The notes under the pieces are model-generated. The model had not been told where the DNA came from, ran no database searches, and was given only the letters and a program-made list of their open reading frames with translations. The position numbers and the translations under genes were made by a program. From an uncultured archaeon (GTDB lineage: Archaea; Halobacteriota; Halobacteria; Halobacteriales; Haloferacaceae), in assembly GCA_937138675.1 (NCBI GenBank), contig CAKZPG010000081.1, positions 1 through 44,824 on the forward strand: a DNA stretch of 44,824 nt. Reading direction: 5' to 3'. Positions 35,274-44,824 of the stretch are shown here, in pieces. Position 1 is the stretch's first letter; each line of letters begins with the position of its first letter.

Positions 35274-35816
35274 TCAGTCGAGTCCTCGTATCCGTTCCGC
35301 GGGGTTCCCGCTCACGAGCGTGTCGACCGGCACGTCGTTCACGACAACCGACCCTGCCTCGACGACCGCACGATCCCCTACCGTCACGCCAGGCGCAGGG
35401 ACCGCTCGGTCGCCCACCCAGACGTCGTCACCGACGGTCACAGGGTCGGCGCGTCCGAGGCCGGCCGCCCGGTCCGCGGCGTAGACGTGAGCGCCCAGCC
35501 CGAGCAGACAATTCGTGCCGAAGGAGAGCTGCGCGCCGCCGAAAAATACACAGCCGACGTTCGCGATGAATCCGTCGCTACTCTGGATGTTGTAGCCGTA
35601 GTCGACGTTGACAGGCGGCTCAACGCGGCCGTCCGCGCCGACACTCCCGAGGAGGCTGGCGGGAAGGGCGGTCTGCCGGTCGGATTCGCGCGCGGACGAT
35701 GGTCGTACGCCCGTGATAGAGGTCACAAAGCGGCGAGGCTGGCGCCCTAAGCCACCGGTGTGGTCGTCCCGGCGACCGCCGACCAGCTCGTCTGGCTCGC
35801 AACCGGCCACCTCCAC
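35274..35816 (-). pseudogene. Hexapeptide acetyltransferase, probably inactive
   Basis: 180-codon frame with a left-handed beta-helix like maltose O-acetyltransferase: VEPPVNVDYGYNIQ (about 66-79), NVGCVFFGGAQLSFGTNCLL, VTVGDDVWVGDRAVPAPGVTVG and a final SGNPAERIRGLD. In active family members the loop YTATHP(x)DP...G carries the catalytic histidine; here it reads YAADRAAGLGRADPV, so the histidine and several residues are missing. The first ~50 residues are poor for the usual Mac domain, and the only start is a GTG at 35816. The gene lies in a decayed zone. I call it a probable pseudogene; a non-catalytic protein is the alternative. Confidence 0.6.
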
Positions 35817-35976
35817 GGTCTGGCCCGTCGCATCGACGACCCGAGCCTCTGGTGACTCGCCGAGCCTCCCGACGGCGCTGGCGGCGGACCGGTCCCACCG
35901 ACAGGGCGACCCAGTGTGGTGACGGAACGGAAGGGGAGCGCTTTTGAATTGGCCACACAGATTTGCAGTTGCAGAT

Positions 35977-36051
35977 GCTCGGTTGGTGTAGTCCGGCCAA
36001 TCATGTTGGCCTTTCGAGCCGACGACATGGGTTCAAATCCCGTACCGAGCA
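35977..36051 (+). tRNA. tRNA-Glu (TTC)
   Basis: 75 bases with discriminator A. Acceptor GCTCGGT/ACCGAGC, anticodon stem-loop TTGGC-CTTTCGA-GCCGA (anticodon TTC at 36013-36015), and T-arm ATGGG-TTCAAAT-CCCGT. An AT-rich stretch (CTTTTGAATT, 35941-35950) about 30 bases upstream is a likely TATA box. Confidence 0.94.
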
Positions 36052-36052
36052 G

Positions 36053-36058
36053 TTTTTT
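36053..36058 (+). terminator. Oligo-T terminator of tRNA-Glu
   Basis: A run of six T residues directly follows the tRNA discriminator and one G, as is typical for archaeal tRNA transcript ends. Confidence 0.5.
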
Positions 36059-36189
36059 GATGACACTACGCAAGTCGCTGGTCTCGTCGGCGTGATACCG
36101 GCCGCTGGATCGTCACCCCGACACGCGGTAGACTCACGTACGGTTAGCCACCGCTCTGGCCCGGTTCGGTCCGTGCGATTCGTCGGAGT

Positions 36190-36348
36190 GTGAACAGTGT
36201 TACTAGCAGTCGTCGAACTGTCTATCGATGACAGCGAGTGCCCGTCCGCGAGTTTTCCCAACAGGTCGCGGCGTGGGAGAACGGGATTGACGCCGACGAA
36301 CTGGGGTATAGCCAGTGCAAGCGAGTGTACACCTCGCTCTACTCTCTT
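36190..36348 (+). pseudogene. DUF7344-like regulator remnant with internal stop
   Basis: One frame reads SSRRTVYR, a TGA stop (36229-36231), then QRVPVREFSQQVAAWENG, IDADELGYSQCKRVYTSLY. This parallels the haloarchaeal DUF7344 winged-helix domain (SNRRRRYVL..., ELAEQVAAWEN..., RKRVYTSLYQTHLP). The expected THLP continuation is lost after SLY. The in-frame stop and truncation mark it as a relic. Confidence 0.55.
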
Positions 36349-36409
36349 GGACCTGCGGCGCACTTGCTCCTGATAGACCCCTTCGTCTGGCTCGACGTCC
36401 GTTCACCGT

Positions 36410-36565
36410 GTGGTCCCGGACGGTGCGCTCGCGGCCTTCCGTGCGGTTGTGTTTGTCGGGTCCGCAGGCTTCCAAACGGACTCTCCTACCGACGACTGTC
36501 TCTGGTTGGTTGGCGTGTCGCCAACGGCGCTTGCTGCCATCGAGGACGCTGGCGAGGGCCGCTGA
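36410..36565 (+). pseudogene. Short protein-like fragment (51 codons)
   Basis: GTG-started frame VVPDGALAAFRAVVFVGSAG, then DDCLWLVGVSPTALAAIEDA, ending at TGA. Amphipathic and with good third-position GC, so it looks like the end of a once-coding gene, but no family is recognised. It abuts the convergent cryptochrome gene. The 36052-36569 interval otherwise holds only the DUF7344-like relic. Confidence 0.3.
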
Positions 36566-36569
36566 CCGC

Positions 36570-38090
36570 TCACCGCAGTTTCTGGTAGGTCTGGTCAAGG
36601 TCGACCATCGGCGCGGGATAGTCGATGCCGAGTTCCACGCCATACTCCGCCTGGTCTCGCTCGCTCATCGTCCACGGCTCGTGGGCGTACCTCGGCGGGA
36701 GTGGGTCCAGTTCCGGCAGCCACTGGGTGACGTACTCTGCCTGGCCGTCGTACTTCCGGGCCTGTTTGACGATGTTGAAATATCGGTCGCGCGAGTCATT
36801 GCCGACCCCTGCGATGTACGCCCAGTTCCCGTAGTTGGAGGCGGGGTCGTAGTCGACAAGCTGTGTCTCGAAGTGTGCTGCACCTCGCCGCCAGTCGATC
36901 CGGAGGTTGTTCGCGAAGAAGGACGCAACGTTCTGTCGCCCCCGGTTGCTCATGTAGCCTGTCTGGTTCAGCTCGCGCATATTCGCGTCCACGAACGGGA
37001 TACCCGTCTCTCCGGACATCCACCGCTCGAACTGTCGCGCGGCCTCGTCGTCCTCGGCCGGGACGCGCCAGCTAATATCATCTCGTTCACGCAGGCCGCC
37101 CGGAGCGAAGAACTGCTTGCCGTACTTTGCAACCTGGAACTGATAGAAGTCACGCCAGATCAACTCGAACAGGAGCCAGTAGGTCGAATCGTTCGACACC
37201 CGGAGGTCCTCGTATCGGTCGACCTCGCTCTCGACGTATCGTGGCGACAGGCAGCCTTCGCTGAGCCACGCTGAGAGCTTCGAGGAGTAGCCCTGCCCGA
37301 TCATACCGTTGCGCGTCTCTTTATATTCGCGCAGGCGATCCTCGTCCCAGAGATACGTCTCGACGCGGTCCAGCGCCGCCGACTCTCCCCCGACAAACGG
37401 CAGGACCCCGCGGTCGTCGTCCGGCTGGTCGGCGCCGCTGAGGGCTGCAAGCGGTGGGATGGCGCCGGGGTCGGGCGCATCGTCCGGAAGCGGCGGCAGC
37501 GTCGGTGTCCCGAGTGGTGCCCGGACACTCGCCGATCCTTCGACGGACTTCCGGAACGAGCTGTAGGTGTCCGGGACGTTTCGGTAGCCGTCGGGCAGGT
37601 CGTTGACGTGATAGAGGGTGTGGCCCCAGTAGCGCCGCGCGTCGATGTCGAGTTCACGCAGGGCGCCCCGGGCCGCCCCCTCCACACCCGACTCTTCTGG
37701 AGACGGCGAGGTGTGGAGGTGGACCGCGTCGGCGTCGACACGCGCCGCCACCTCAGCGACAGCGCGTTCGGGGCGACCTTCCCGAACGACGAGGTCAGAT
37801 CCTCGGCTACGGAGCGACTCGCGGAGGTCTGCGACCGCCTCACGGCGAAACCGTGTTCGGTGGATGCCGGTCTTCTCGTACCGGAACGACCGCGCGCCAC
37901 TGTACTCAGCCTTGCCGTACTCGCGGGTGTCGAAGACGTATACCGGAACCAGGTTGTCGGCCGTCGCCGCCTCGGTCAGCGCCTCATTATCGTGAAGCCG
38001 GAGGTCGTGGCGAAACCAGACGACTGCGGTGTTGTGGCGCGACCGCGACGGGTCGGACGCGGAGCCGGTGGCGTCGGGGCTATCGGACAT
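36570..38090 (-). CDS. DASH-type cryptochrome/photolyase
   Basis: 506 aa FAD flavoprotein. N-terminal photolyase domain starts VVWFRHDLRLHDNEAL (about 23-38). The DASH-type signature YWGHTLYHVNDLP and VPDTYSSFRKSVE lies mid-protein. The FAD-binding domain has YSSKLSAWLSEGCLSPRYV, LIWRDFYQF, MRELNQTGYMSNRGRQNVAS and WRRGAAHFETQLVDYDPASN. DASH enzymes repair cyclobutane dimers, mainly in single-stranded DNA, using blue light, which suits a sun-exposed halophile. The N-terminal ~20 residues are Ser/Asp-rich. Confidence 0.92.
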   Translation of the reverse strand: MSDSPDATGSASDPSRSRHNTAVVWFRHDLRLHDNEALTEAATADNLVPVYVFDTREYGKAEYSGARSFRYEKTGIHRTRFRREAVADLRESLRSRGSDLVVREGRPERAVAEVAARVDADAVHLHTSPSPEESGVEGAARGALRELDIDARRYWGHTLYHVNDLPDGYRNVPDTYSSFRKSVEGSASVRAPLGTPTLPPLPDDAPDPGAIPPLAALSGADQPDDDRGVLPFVGGESAALDRVETYLWDEDRLREYKETRNGMIGQGYSSKLSAWLSEGCLSPRYVESEVDRYEDLRVSNDSTYWLLFELIWRDFYQFQVAKYGKQFFAPGGLRERDDISWRVPAEDDEAARQFERWMSGETGIPFVDANMRELNQTGYMSNRGRQNVASFFANNLRIDWRRGAAHFETQLVDYDPASNYGNWAYIAGVGNDSRDRYFNIVKQARKYDGQAEYVTQWLPELDPLPPRYAHEPWTMSERDQAEYGVELGIDYPAPMVDLDQTYQKLR

Positions 38091-38167
38091 TCGACCGTAT
38101 AACGTGCGCGCTGGACCTGAAGGCTACGGCTGCGCCCGGGCGGTGTCGGGCTCCGCCTCCTGGCGTG

Positions 38168-40228
38168 CTACGCAAGCCACTCCTCAGGCTTGGTGTCGTA
38201 GTCCACCTCGCTCGCCGAAATGCGCTCTTCTATCTGCGTGTCAAGTTCATGAGTCTCGAACTCCTCGCCGTCGAAGCGGATACGCCGGCCCGTCTCGCGG
38301 GGTGTCGGCTCGCGATTTCGCCGTCTGGCGATCTCGAGATCGTGTTCGTCATACTCCTTGACGATCGTGGCGAGATTCACCGGCCGGCCCCAGAGTTTGT
38401 ACGCGCGCTCCAGTACGCCCTTAGCCTGCTCCACGTCGAGGGTCACGCCGTTGTACTCGTGCCCGAGCAGGAGCTCGCCCCGGTTGTCGAAGTTGCCGTC
38501 GTAGACGTTGACCGTTGGCTTCCCGAAGTTCGTGAATCGGAGGAGGAGCTTCTTTTTGACGTCCTCGTACTCCGCGCTCGTCACCCGGTAGTCGCCCGAT
38601 GAGCGGGCGAACTCGTAAGTGAAGTAGTGGTTGTCGCGGACAAACTCCTCAGTGAGGAAGGCGTCGACGAAGGTGACGTCGTTGTGGCTCTCGCGCACCT
38701 CGCGCATCCGGTCCCAGCCGGCGCCGCGGTCCACGTCTGCGAGTGCCTCCTCGATCGTCGCGTACCGCTCGTCGTCAAACAGGTACCGGGCCGTCTCTTC
38801 GAGTCGTTCGCGACTCACCCGCTGGAGGAACTCGCGATACTGTGGCTTCGCGAGCGAGAAGTGCCGCTCGGCCAGCCCCTCGTAGGTGAGCAGTTCCCAC
38901 GGATACTTTTCGGGGTCGACAGTGCCGGACTGCGCACGGTCAACACCCTTCGGGTCGACCCGTGGGTCGCCGTTGGCCGCCATCTCGGCCAGGTCGCCGA
39001 GTACGTCCGGGCCGGCGCCGGCGATCGTTGGGTGGGGCTCAAGCAGTCGCTCGGCCTCGTCGAAGTCGACGGCCTCGTGGAAGTTTCGCCAGGTCACGCC
39101 CTCGACGCGAAGCAGTCGCTCTATCACCTCCCGTCGGTTCGTCGTGTTCTCGACGTACTCCCACAGTTCCTTGCCGAGCTTGTAGGGGTTGAGCCCGGGT
39201 GAGCCGAGGACCCGGGCCTGGTGGTCAGCGTAGGTGAGGAACTCGTCGACACCGGCGAATCGTTCTTCGCCCATCATCAGCGACTCCCAGTAGGCGGCCC
39301 AGCCCTCGTTCATCACCTTCGTGACGCGCTGGCCGGCGAAGTAGTACGCCTCGCGGCGGAGAATCTCGAGGGTCTCGCGCTGCCAGTCGGCCATCTCGAC
39401 GGCACGGTCGGTCTCCTCGTCGTAGCACATCCCGTGTTCGCGGAGGTATGCAAGCACGTCCCGTCGTGGCTCATCAAGCCGTGCCTCGGCCTCGGCCTCT
39501 GCGCGCTCTTCCAGCCACTCCTCGTCGAACACTTGACCGCGGACGTCCGAGGAGAGGTCCATTGCGTCAAGTCGCTCGCGAAGGTCTTCGGGGTCGATAT
39601 CCTCGCCCGTCTTCACGGCCTCGGCGTAGGCGCTGTGCTGGTCGATGGTGTCGGTCAGCGTCGAGACGGTGTCGATGAATCGTTCGACCGTCTCCCGGCC
39701 GATCTCCGGATCCTCCATATAGCCCGCGACGGTTTCGGCGTGGCGCTCCAGCAGCGCCGCGGCGTCGGGGCCGCGCGGCCGGTCGTCGTCGTCTCGGTCG
39801 ACCTGTGTCCCCGCGCTCGGGCCCGTCTGGCCGTCGCCGTCGGTGAACAGCCCGAACCATCCGTTGTTCGCAAAGAAGTCGCCGTGGGCCTCGACGTGGG
39901 TGATAACTGCCTTCTGGTCGGCGAGACTGTTGGACTCCTGGAGAAAGGCGTTCGCGGGGTCGTCGTTGTTGACGATCTCGAACGCCTTTCCTAAGCCGAA
40001 CTGGCTCTGTTTGCGCTGGCGGTCGTACTTCATCCCCCACCGCCAGTGGGGGAATCGGCTCTGGAAGCCGTCGTAGGCGATGAGCTGGTTCATCTCGTCG
40101 TTCGTGACGACCCAGTAGTTCACCCGGTAGGGGTCGAGGCCGAGCTTCCGGGCGAGACGCCCGGCCTCTCGGACCGGCTCCTCGAGTCGTGCGGCGGCGC
40201 GTCGTGCGGCGGTGCGGTCGTCTCTCAT
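38168..40228 (-). CDS. spoVR: SpoVR-family protein
   Basis: 686 aa. Start region [70 protein letters not shown] and [15 protein letters not shown] are hallmark SpoVR segments, including histidines in the HVEAHGDFF motif. In bacteria the protein (YcgB in E. coli) acts in the same stress pathway as PrkA/YeaG and YeaH/YhbH; the molecular activity is unknown. Last gene of the operon; its start overlaps the yeaH stop by 4 bases. Confidence 0.93.
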   Translation of the reverse strand: MRDDRTAARRAAARLEEPVREAGRLARKLGLDPYRVNYWVVTNDEMNQLIAYDGFQSRFPHWRWGMKYDRQRKQSQFGLGKAFEIVNNDDPANAFLQESNSLADQKAVITHVEAHGDFFANNGWFGLFTDGDGQTGPSAGTQVDRDDDDRPRGPDAAALLERHAETVAGYMEDPEIGRETVERFIDTVSTLTDTIDQHSAYAEAVKTGEDIDPEDLRERLDAMDLSSDVRGQVFDEEWLEERAEAEAEARLDEPRRDVLAYLREHGMCYDEETDRAVEMADWQRETLEILRREAYYFAGQRVTKVMNEGWAAYWESLMMGEERFAGVDEFLTYADHQARVLGSPGLNPYKLGKELWEYVENTTNRREVIERLLRVEGVTWRNFHEAVDFDEAERLLEPHPTIAGAGPDVLGDLAEMAANGDPRVDPKGVDRAQSGTVDPEKYPWELLTYEGLAERHFSLAKPQYREFLQRVSRERLEETARYLFDDERYATIEEALADVDRGAGWDRMREVRESHNDVTFVDAFLTEEFVRDNHYFTYEFARSSGDYRVTSAEYEDVKKKLLLRFTNFGKPTVNVYDGNFDNRGELLLGHEYNGVTLDVEQAKGVLERAYKLWGRPVNLATIVKEYDEHDLEIARRRNREPTPRETGRRIRFDGEEFETHELDTQIEERISASEVDYDTKPEEWLA

Positions 40229-41526
40229 TCTGCCTCCTGCGTCGAAAGGATGCGGTAGATAGCGTCGGTCACGTCGCTCTGTTCGGAGACGTACGCGACG
40301 ACGACGCCGTCGTCGCCCTCGAACGCCGTCTCCACCTCCTCTGCATGAGTCGCGTTGATCGCCGTCCCACCCGGCTGGGTCTCGACGTAGCCGTGGAGAT
40401 TCGCCGGTATCTCACGCATCATCGGGACGACGTTCTCCGTCGTGTCGTTCGACGAGTTCTCAGAGTCGCCCGCCGCGAGCACGTAGCGGTTCCACTCGTT
40501 CCACGGGTAGCGCTCGTCCAGTATCTCTCTGGTCAGTTCGTATGCCGACGAGATGCGCGTCCCGCCGCCCGAGCGGATACCGAAGAACTCCTCGCGCTCG
40601 ACCTCCCACGCGTCGGCATCGTGGGCGATGTAGACGAACTCCGCGCGGTCGTACTTGCCCTGGAGATACCAGTCCAGCGGAGTGAACGTCCGCTCGACGA
40701 GTTCGCGCTTGCGCTCGCGCATCGACCCCGACACGTCGCGGACGTTCACCACCACGACGTTACGTTCACGCCGAGTGACCGTCTCGGGATGGCGGTAGCG
40801 CTCGTCGTCGCGCCGGAAGGGAATCTGATTGAGGCCTTCGCGCCGGATACGCTCGACTGCAGTCTCACGTTCGACGTTCGCGTCCATCTCCTCAAACGAG
40901 GCCCACCGGTCGTGGTCCGGGGCGCCCTCCCACGCGTCGATGACAAAGGCCCGCGAGACGAGAACGTTCTGCTCGCGGAGCCAGTGGAACACGTCGTCGG
41001 GGCCGACGCCCGCGACCCGCACCGCTTCGCGAACGTAGGACTCGTCGAAGTCGGTCGCCAGCTTGCGCCTCAGACCGCTCTTGAAGAATCGCTCGAAGTC
41101 GAGCGTCGAGTTCGGTCCCGAGCGCGTGAGCTCGGTAAACTCGCCGTCGACCTCCTCGACCACTTCCTTGCCCTTTGGCTCGAGATCTAGACCGAGCGCC
41201 TCGTCCAGCTCCTTTGCGAACTCCTCGGGATCCATCTCGTAGTACTCGTGGTCCCCACCCTCCTCGCCGGGCTGGCCGTCCTCGTCGCCGTCGTCGCCAG
41301 GGTCGACGGGCTGGCCGGGCTCGGGCGTACCGCCCTGCCCCTGTCCGATCCCGCCGACGTCGCGCTGGTCGTAGGCGAACTCTGGTAGGTCGACGATCTT
41401 TATTGGCACCCGGACGGCGTCGGGCCCGCTCCCGCCCAAGTCGCCGTGTTCGATAAACTCTGTGAGGTCCTCGCGGCGCTCTTCGCCAACCTCGCGGAAC
41501 CGTTCGAGATCCTCTCTCAGTCCCAC
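40225..41526 (-). CDS. yeaH: YeaH/YhbH family protein (DUF444)
   Basis: 433 aa from a GTG at 41526 ([20 protein letters not shown]). The frame is open further upstream, but that is inside the prkA paralogue. A von Willebrand A-like domain shows the metal-site motif DVSGSM, then [17 protein letters not shown] and [13 protein letters not shown]. The acidic Gly/Pro-rich linker near residues 55-90 is disordered. It acts with PrkA and SpoVR in stationary-phase or nutrient stress in bacteria. It overlaps prkA2 by 10 bases. Confidence 0.9.
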   Translation of the reverse strand: MGLREDLERFREVGEERREDLTEFIEHGDLGGSGPDAVRVPIKIVDLPEFAYDQRDVGGIGQGQGGTPEPGQPVDPGDDGDEDGQPGEEGGDHEYYEMDPEEFAKELDEALGLDLEPKGKEVVEEVDGEFTELTRSGPNSTLDFERFFKSGLRRKLATDFDESYVREAVRVAGVGPDDVFHWLREQNVLVSRAFVIDAWEGAPDHDRWASFEEMDANVERETAVERIRREGLNQIPFRRDDERYRHPETVTRRERNVVVVNVRDVSGSMRERKRELVERTFTPLDWYLQGKYDRAEFVYIAHDADAWEVEREEFFGIRSGGGTRISSAYELTREILDERYPWNEWNRYVLAAGDSENSSNDTTENVVPMMREIPANLHGYVETQPGGTAINATHAEEVETAFEGDDGVVVAYVSEQSDVTDAIYRILSTQEAE

Positions 41527-43805
41527 TGGTGAGCCACCTCTCTGAACACTTTGCGCGAGGTTAGTTCGGCTGACGCCGGCGTGTAGCCCCGGTCGACAAG
41601 TCGGTCTATCGTCTTCATTTTGATCCGTTCGGTGTCTGTGTTCGCCGGTGGGTCGTCCCACTGATGCGGGTCGAGGTCGGGGTAGATCCGGCGCACGTCG
41701 TCCCAGTCGTTCGACTCAAGAACGGCACGGATCACCGGCACTTCGCCGAGGTCCACCTCACTCACGACGAACCCTTCGTCGCGGTTCTCCCACGCGTAAC
41801 GGTTCAGCGCGGTGATGATCCGATTGCGCCGGAACGACTCGACCTCCGGCGTCGGCTCGTTGCCGGCGTAGTCGCTGTCGTCGTACCGCCCGAGATGGTC
41901 AGTCTCGAACAGCTTCATCAGCAGCGAATCCGGGTCGACGGGACCGCGCTCCGTCTCAACCTGCTCGTCGCCCGCCCATGCGTAGACGTGTTCGACGTAC
42001 TCCTCGACAGTCGCGGCGTCGACACCCGTTTCGGCGAGCACAGCGTCGCGCACGTCGTCGGCCTGCCTGTCGAAGATATACTCCTTTGCGGCGGCGACCC
42101 GGCTCTCGTACTCCGTGACCTCCGCCCGTGAGAACACCGGTGCGTCCCCGAGACTCGCGGCCATGGCGTCCAGCACGTCTCCGGGCATCAGCACCGACTC
42201 GACGGGGAGCTCGGGATGCGAGCGGTCGCTGTTGCTCGCGAGCAGGTCGGCCACCGTGTCACGCGTGTACGTCACCGGGATGCCGTGAGTACCCTCCTCG
42301 CCCGTCACGTCGAACTCCTTCGCCTCGATTCGCTCGCCGTCGTCGCCGCGAATCCACCCGCGGTCGAACAGCAGAGCCTTGTCGACGAGTGACACCTCTG
42401 GGGGGAGCACCTCGGCGTCGAGTCGCGAAAGGACGGCATACGCCGCCGCGGCCTCGACCGCGTGTGGTGCGAGTTCCCGCTCGGCGATCTGGCCGTCGTT
42501 GCCCCGCGTCGAGACGACAAGCGGGGCGCGCACCCGCTTGTCTATCTCGTCGGGATCCGTCGCGTCCCACACCGACGTCTCGTCGGTCAGCTCTCGCCGG
42601 ACCAGTTCGGCCTCGAGTGAGAGATTGGTGAGGTAGCCGAACTCGTGACGGTCGAGCCGCCGTTTCAGCGCCTTCAGCGGGTCGCGGCCGTTGCGGTCCG
42701 CGAACTTGTCCAGTTCGGCGTCGAGGTCCGGGTTCGAGATGACGACCAGCTGGGTGTCGATATCCATCCCGACGCTCTTGTCGAGTTTCACCCGGCCTTC
42801 GTCGGGGACGTTCAGCAGCTTCCGCAGCAGGTCGGCGTGCTGGGAGGCGTCCTCGACGATGGTGAGCAACCCGTTGCCCTGCGACAGGACGCCGTCGTAG
42901 CTAAACGCCTGTGGGTTCTTCCGCCCGCGCGACCCGAGCTCACGGAGCATCCCGGGCATCCACGACCCGACGAGGCGCTCCTTCGGCGTTCCGTCGTCCT
43001 CGGCGTGGAGGACACCGATGCCCTGCCCGATGTCGACGACGAAGTTCTTCACCCGCAGATGCATGGTGTCTGTCACCGCGGAGAACAGCTCCTCGCGGCC
43101 GTCACGGCGATACCGCTCCTCCAAGTGGTCGTACGCCTCGCGCGAGAACGGGTCGAGTTCGGCCGGCACGACCGTCGGGATGTGGTCACCGCTTGCTTCG
43201 TTCAGGTCGGCGAGCAGTTCCTCACGTACCGACTTTGGAAAGACAGAGAGCGGGTGGGTCTGGACCGGACTCTCGTACCAGTCTGACTCGTCGTCGGGCA
43301 CTGTCTCTCCGTAGGAGAGCCCCCGCGCATCGCCCGCCGCTGTACTCGCGACGTTCCACTCGACGGTGTACCGGCGGCCGGCCTCGGTCTTCGAGTACTC
43401 TCGAAGGCCGTTTATCAAACAGCGCTTCAGCTCTGACTTGCCCGTCGCGGTCGGTCCGTCGAACCAGACTATTTTCTCGCCTTTCCCACGGTTCGCGGCG
43501 ATCGTTCGCAGGTCGTCGACAAAGCCGTTCAACACCTCGGTGTTGCCAAGGACCGCGTGTTCGCCATCGTTGTGCGGGTCGTCGAAAAACCGGTAGCGCT
43601 CGCGCTCTTCGCCCTCTTCGACAACCATCCGGGTGCCCATCGACTCCACCGCCTCGAGCAGGTATTTTGCGGCGTGGCTCGTGATCGAGGGGCGCTCGAA
43701 CGCCCGCTCGACGTACTCCGGAAGCGAAAGCGGCGGCTCGTACGCCGCGTCGAGCTCTCGGTCTCCCCGGCGAATGTAGTCGGAGTGTGCGTCTCGCTCG
43801 CGCAT
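41517..43805 (-). CDS. prkA2: PrkA-type AAA/serine kinase paralogue
   Basis: 762 aa. AAA domain with Walker A GPTATGKS (117-124) after [25 protein letters not shown]; then [20 protein letters not shown] and [15 protein letters not shown]. It is longer than and divergent from the adjacent PrkA orthologue, and it carries a C-terminal region similar in layout ([19 protein letters not shown], ending [10 protein letters not shown]). Haloarchaea often carry two such genes side by side. It starts at an ATG sharing a base with the stop of the upstream prkA (TGATG). The symbol is used for the second paralogue. Confidence 0.85.
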   Translation of the reverse strand: MRERDAHSDYIRRGDRELDAAYEPPLSLPEYVERAFERPSITSHAAKYLLEAVESMGTRMVVEEGEERERYRFFDDPHNDGEHAVLGNTEVLNGFVDDLRTIAANRGKGEKIVWFDGPTATGKSELKRCLINGLREYSKTEAGRRYTVEWNVASTAAGDARGLSYGETVPDDESDWYESPVQTHPLSVFPKSVREELLADLNEASGDHIPTVVPAELDPFSREAYDHLEERYRRDGREELFSAVTDTMHLRVKNFVVDIGQGIGVLHAEDDGTPKERLVGSWMPGMLRELGSRGRKNPQAFSYDGVLSQGNGLLTIVEDASQHADLLRKLLNVPDEGRVKLDKSVGMDIDTQLVVISNPDLDAELDKFADRNGRDPLKALKRRLDRHEFGYLTNLSLEAELVRRELTDETSVWDATDPDEIDKRVRAPLVVSTRGNDGQIAERELAPHAVEAAAAYAVLSRLDAEVLPPEVSLVDKALLFDRGWIRGDDGERIEAKEFDVTGEEGTHGIPVTYTRDTVADLLASNSDRSHPELPVESVLMPGDVLDAMAASLGDAPVFSRAEVTEYESRVAAAKEYIFDRQADDVRDAVLAETGVDAATVEEYVEHVYAWAGDEQVETERGPVDPDSLLMKLFETDHLGRYDDSDYAGNEPTPEVESFRRNRIITALNRYAWENRDEGFVVSEVDLGEVPVIRAVLESNDWDDVRRIYPDLDPHQWDDPPANTDTERIKMKTIDRLVDRGYTPASAELTSRKVFREVAHQWD

Positions 43806-44824
43806 CAGCCTCCCTCTTCGAGTTCGCTCTTGGCCACCTCCGCGCCGGCGAATTCCAACACCTCGGCGGCGCCATCACGTGAGTAGCCGCGGTCGACCAG
43901 CGCCTCCACCCACGCGTTGCGCTCCTCGTCGTCGAGTTCGTTCGCGCTCACCAGCGCCGAGAAGTTGATGTTGTGCTTCTTGTCTTCCCAGAGCTTGCGC
44001 TCTAGCGCGCGGCGCAGGCGGTCGTTCTCCTGCGGGTCGAATCTGCGACCCTCACGGGCGCGTCGCGACACCCAGTTCGAGACCTCCTGACGGAAGTCGT
44101 CTTTCCGGTCTGCCGGCACGTCGAGTTTCTCCTCGACCGAGCGCAGGAACGTCTCGTCGGGCTCCTGTTCGCGGCCCGTCAGCTCGTCCTCGACCGTCGA
44201 GTCGTCGATATACGCCATCACGTGGTCCATATACTTCTCGCCCTGGCGCTGGATCTCGTCCAAGTCGTAGGCGAGGGCGTGGCGCACGTCGTCGATGGCG
44301 CGCTCTTTGTACTCCTCGCGGACGAGTTCGAGATAGCGCAGGTAACGCTCGATGTTTTCCTCGGGGATCGAGCCGTGGTTCTCGAGATTGCGCTCGAAGT
44401 GTGTGAACACCGACAGCGGCGAGAGGTAGTCCCGCCCACGGTGGGTGGAGTCCATTATCGCCTCTGCGATCTCGTCGCCGATGAACCGCGCCGACACGCC
44501 CTCCATCCCCTCTGCGATGTCGGTGACCTCTTCAGCCTCCTCGCGCAGTTTGCGGACGTCCACGTCGTCGCCGTCGTCGATCTCGCCGTTGTAGGCCTTT
44601 GCCTTCTGGACGAGCGTGACGTTGCCGTCGGGCTCTTCGACCCGGGTCAGAACGCCAAACAGGCCGGCCATCTCCATCGCGTGGGGCTCAATATGCATAT
44701 CCGGCACGTCGGCGTTCCCCAGCATCTTGCGGTAGATCTCGGCCTCCTGTTCGTACTCCAGGACGTACGGGAAGTCGATCCGCTTCGTGCGGTCGTTGAA
44801 CGCCTCCATCTTCTCGTCGCCCTT
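43805..44824 (-). CDS. prkA: PrkA (YeaG) serine protein kinase, 5' end cut off
   Basis: Cut off by the right window edge: the frame is open to the last base and already mid-domain (KGDEK then MEAFNDRTKRIDFPYVLEYE), so the N-terminal AAA part is outside. Visible: DVPDMHIEPHAMEMAGLF, DSTHRGRDYLSPLSVF, and a C-terminal domain (LRSVEEKLDVPADRKDDFRQ, VSNWVSRRAREGRRFD, LRRALERKLWEDKKHNINFS) that follows E. coli YeaG closely. First gene of the prkA-prkA2-yeaH-spoVR operon. Confidence 0.9.
   Translation of the reverse strand, partial: KGDEKMEAFNDRTKRIDFPYVLEYEQEAEIYRKMLGNADVPDMHIEPHAMEMAGLFGVLTRVEEPDGNVTLVQKAKAYNGEIDDGDDVDVRKLREEAEEVTDIAEGMEGVSARFIGDEIAEAIMDSTHRGRDYLSPLSVFTHFERNLENHGSIPEENIERYLRYLELVREEYKERAIDDVRHALAYDLDEIQRQGEKYMDHVMAYIDDSTVEDELTGREQEPDETFLRSVEEKLDVPADRKDDFRQEVSNWVSRRAREGRRFDPQENDRLRRALERKLWEDKKHNINFSALVSANELDDEERNAWVEALVDRGYSRDGAAEVLEFAGAEVAKSELEEGG

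Noticed and set aside
1-44824. CRISPR arrays, toxin-antitoxin pairs, restriction-modification or other defence islands
   Set aside because: No regular direct repeats, no cas-type genes, and no methylase or toxin motifs; the Cas4-like nuclease is part of the Dna2-like protein.

Overview
The window is chromosomal DNA from a haloarchaeon (class Halobacteria). The evidence is high GC, strongly acidic proteins, archaeal ribosomal proteins and RNA polymerase subunits (Rpo3, Rpo6, Rpo10, eL18), an archaeal mevalonate route (mevalonate kinase plus isopentenyl phosphate kinase), and several small proteins of haloarchaeal type. The genus cannot be fixed from the sequence alone. There is no CRISPR array, rRNA, origin or intact transposase.

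Left part (1-13.7 kb): mevalonate kinase and isopentenyl phosphate kinase form a pair on the + strand. They are followed by a metallo-beta-lactamase hydrolase with a small membrane protein, an Lhr-type helicase, a LarA-family nickel enzyme, and a Dna2-like nuclease-helicase with an Fe-S cluster motif. Then come small haloarchaeal proteins, a cold-shock protein, a SnoaL-like protein with a small membrane protein, and a DUF2342-type zinc metalloprotease.

Centre (13.8-20 kb): one long minus-strand information-processing operon reads tRNA-Ser(GCU), uS13, uS4, uS11, Rpo3, tRNA-Leu(CAG), eL18, uL13, uS9, Rpo10, Rpo6, enolase, uS2. Most protein genes overlap by a few bases. A TATA-like element lies about 60 bases in front of the first tRNA.

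Metabolic and housekeeping part (20-28.8 kb): a BKACE-type enzyme coupled to a four-cysteine mini-protein, MoaA, an Mrp/NBP35 ATPase, a uracil-DNA-glycosylase-like protein, a haloarchaeal protein of uncertain family, tRNA-Ser(UGA) with a decayed tandem copy, a DUF5785-like protein, an acetyltransferase, tRNA-Thr(UGU) and aconitase.

Right part (29-44.8 kb): succinate dehydrogenase sdhC-D-B plus sdhA sits between two eroded intergenic zones (29.3-31.2 and 35-36.6 kb). These hold C-terminal scraps of IS200/IS605-type TnpB genes with right-end hairpins, a hexapeptide acetyltransferase that has lost its catalytic histidine motif, a DUF7344-like remnant with an internal stop, and tRNA-Glu(UUC). A DASH-type cryptochrome follows. 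The window ends in a stress operon transcribed leftward: prkA (cut by the window edge), a second prkA paralogue, yeaH/yhbH and spoVR.

I did not find a convincing new defence or biosynthetic system. The most interesting signals are three orphan transposon right-end (omega-RNA-like) hairpins on the same strand, a dying tandem tRNA-Ser with anticodon GGA, and the tandem PrkA-YeaH-SpoVR operon.
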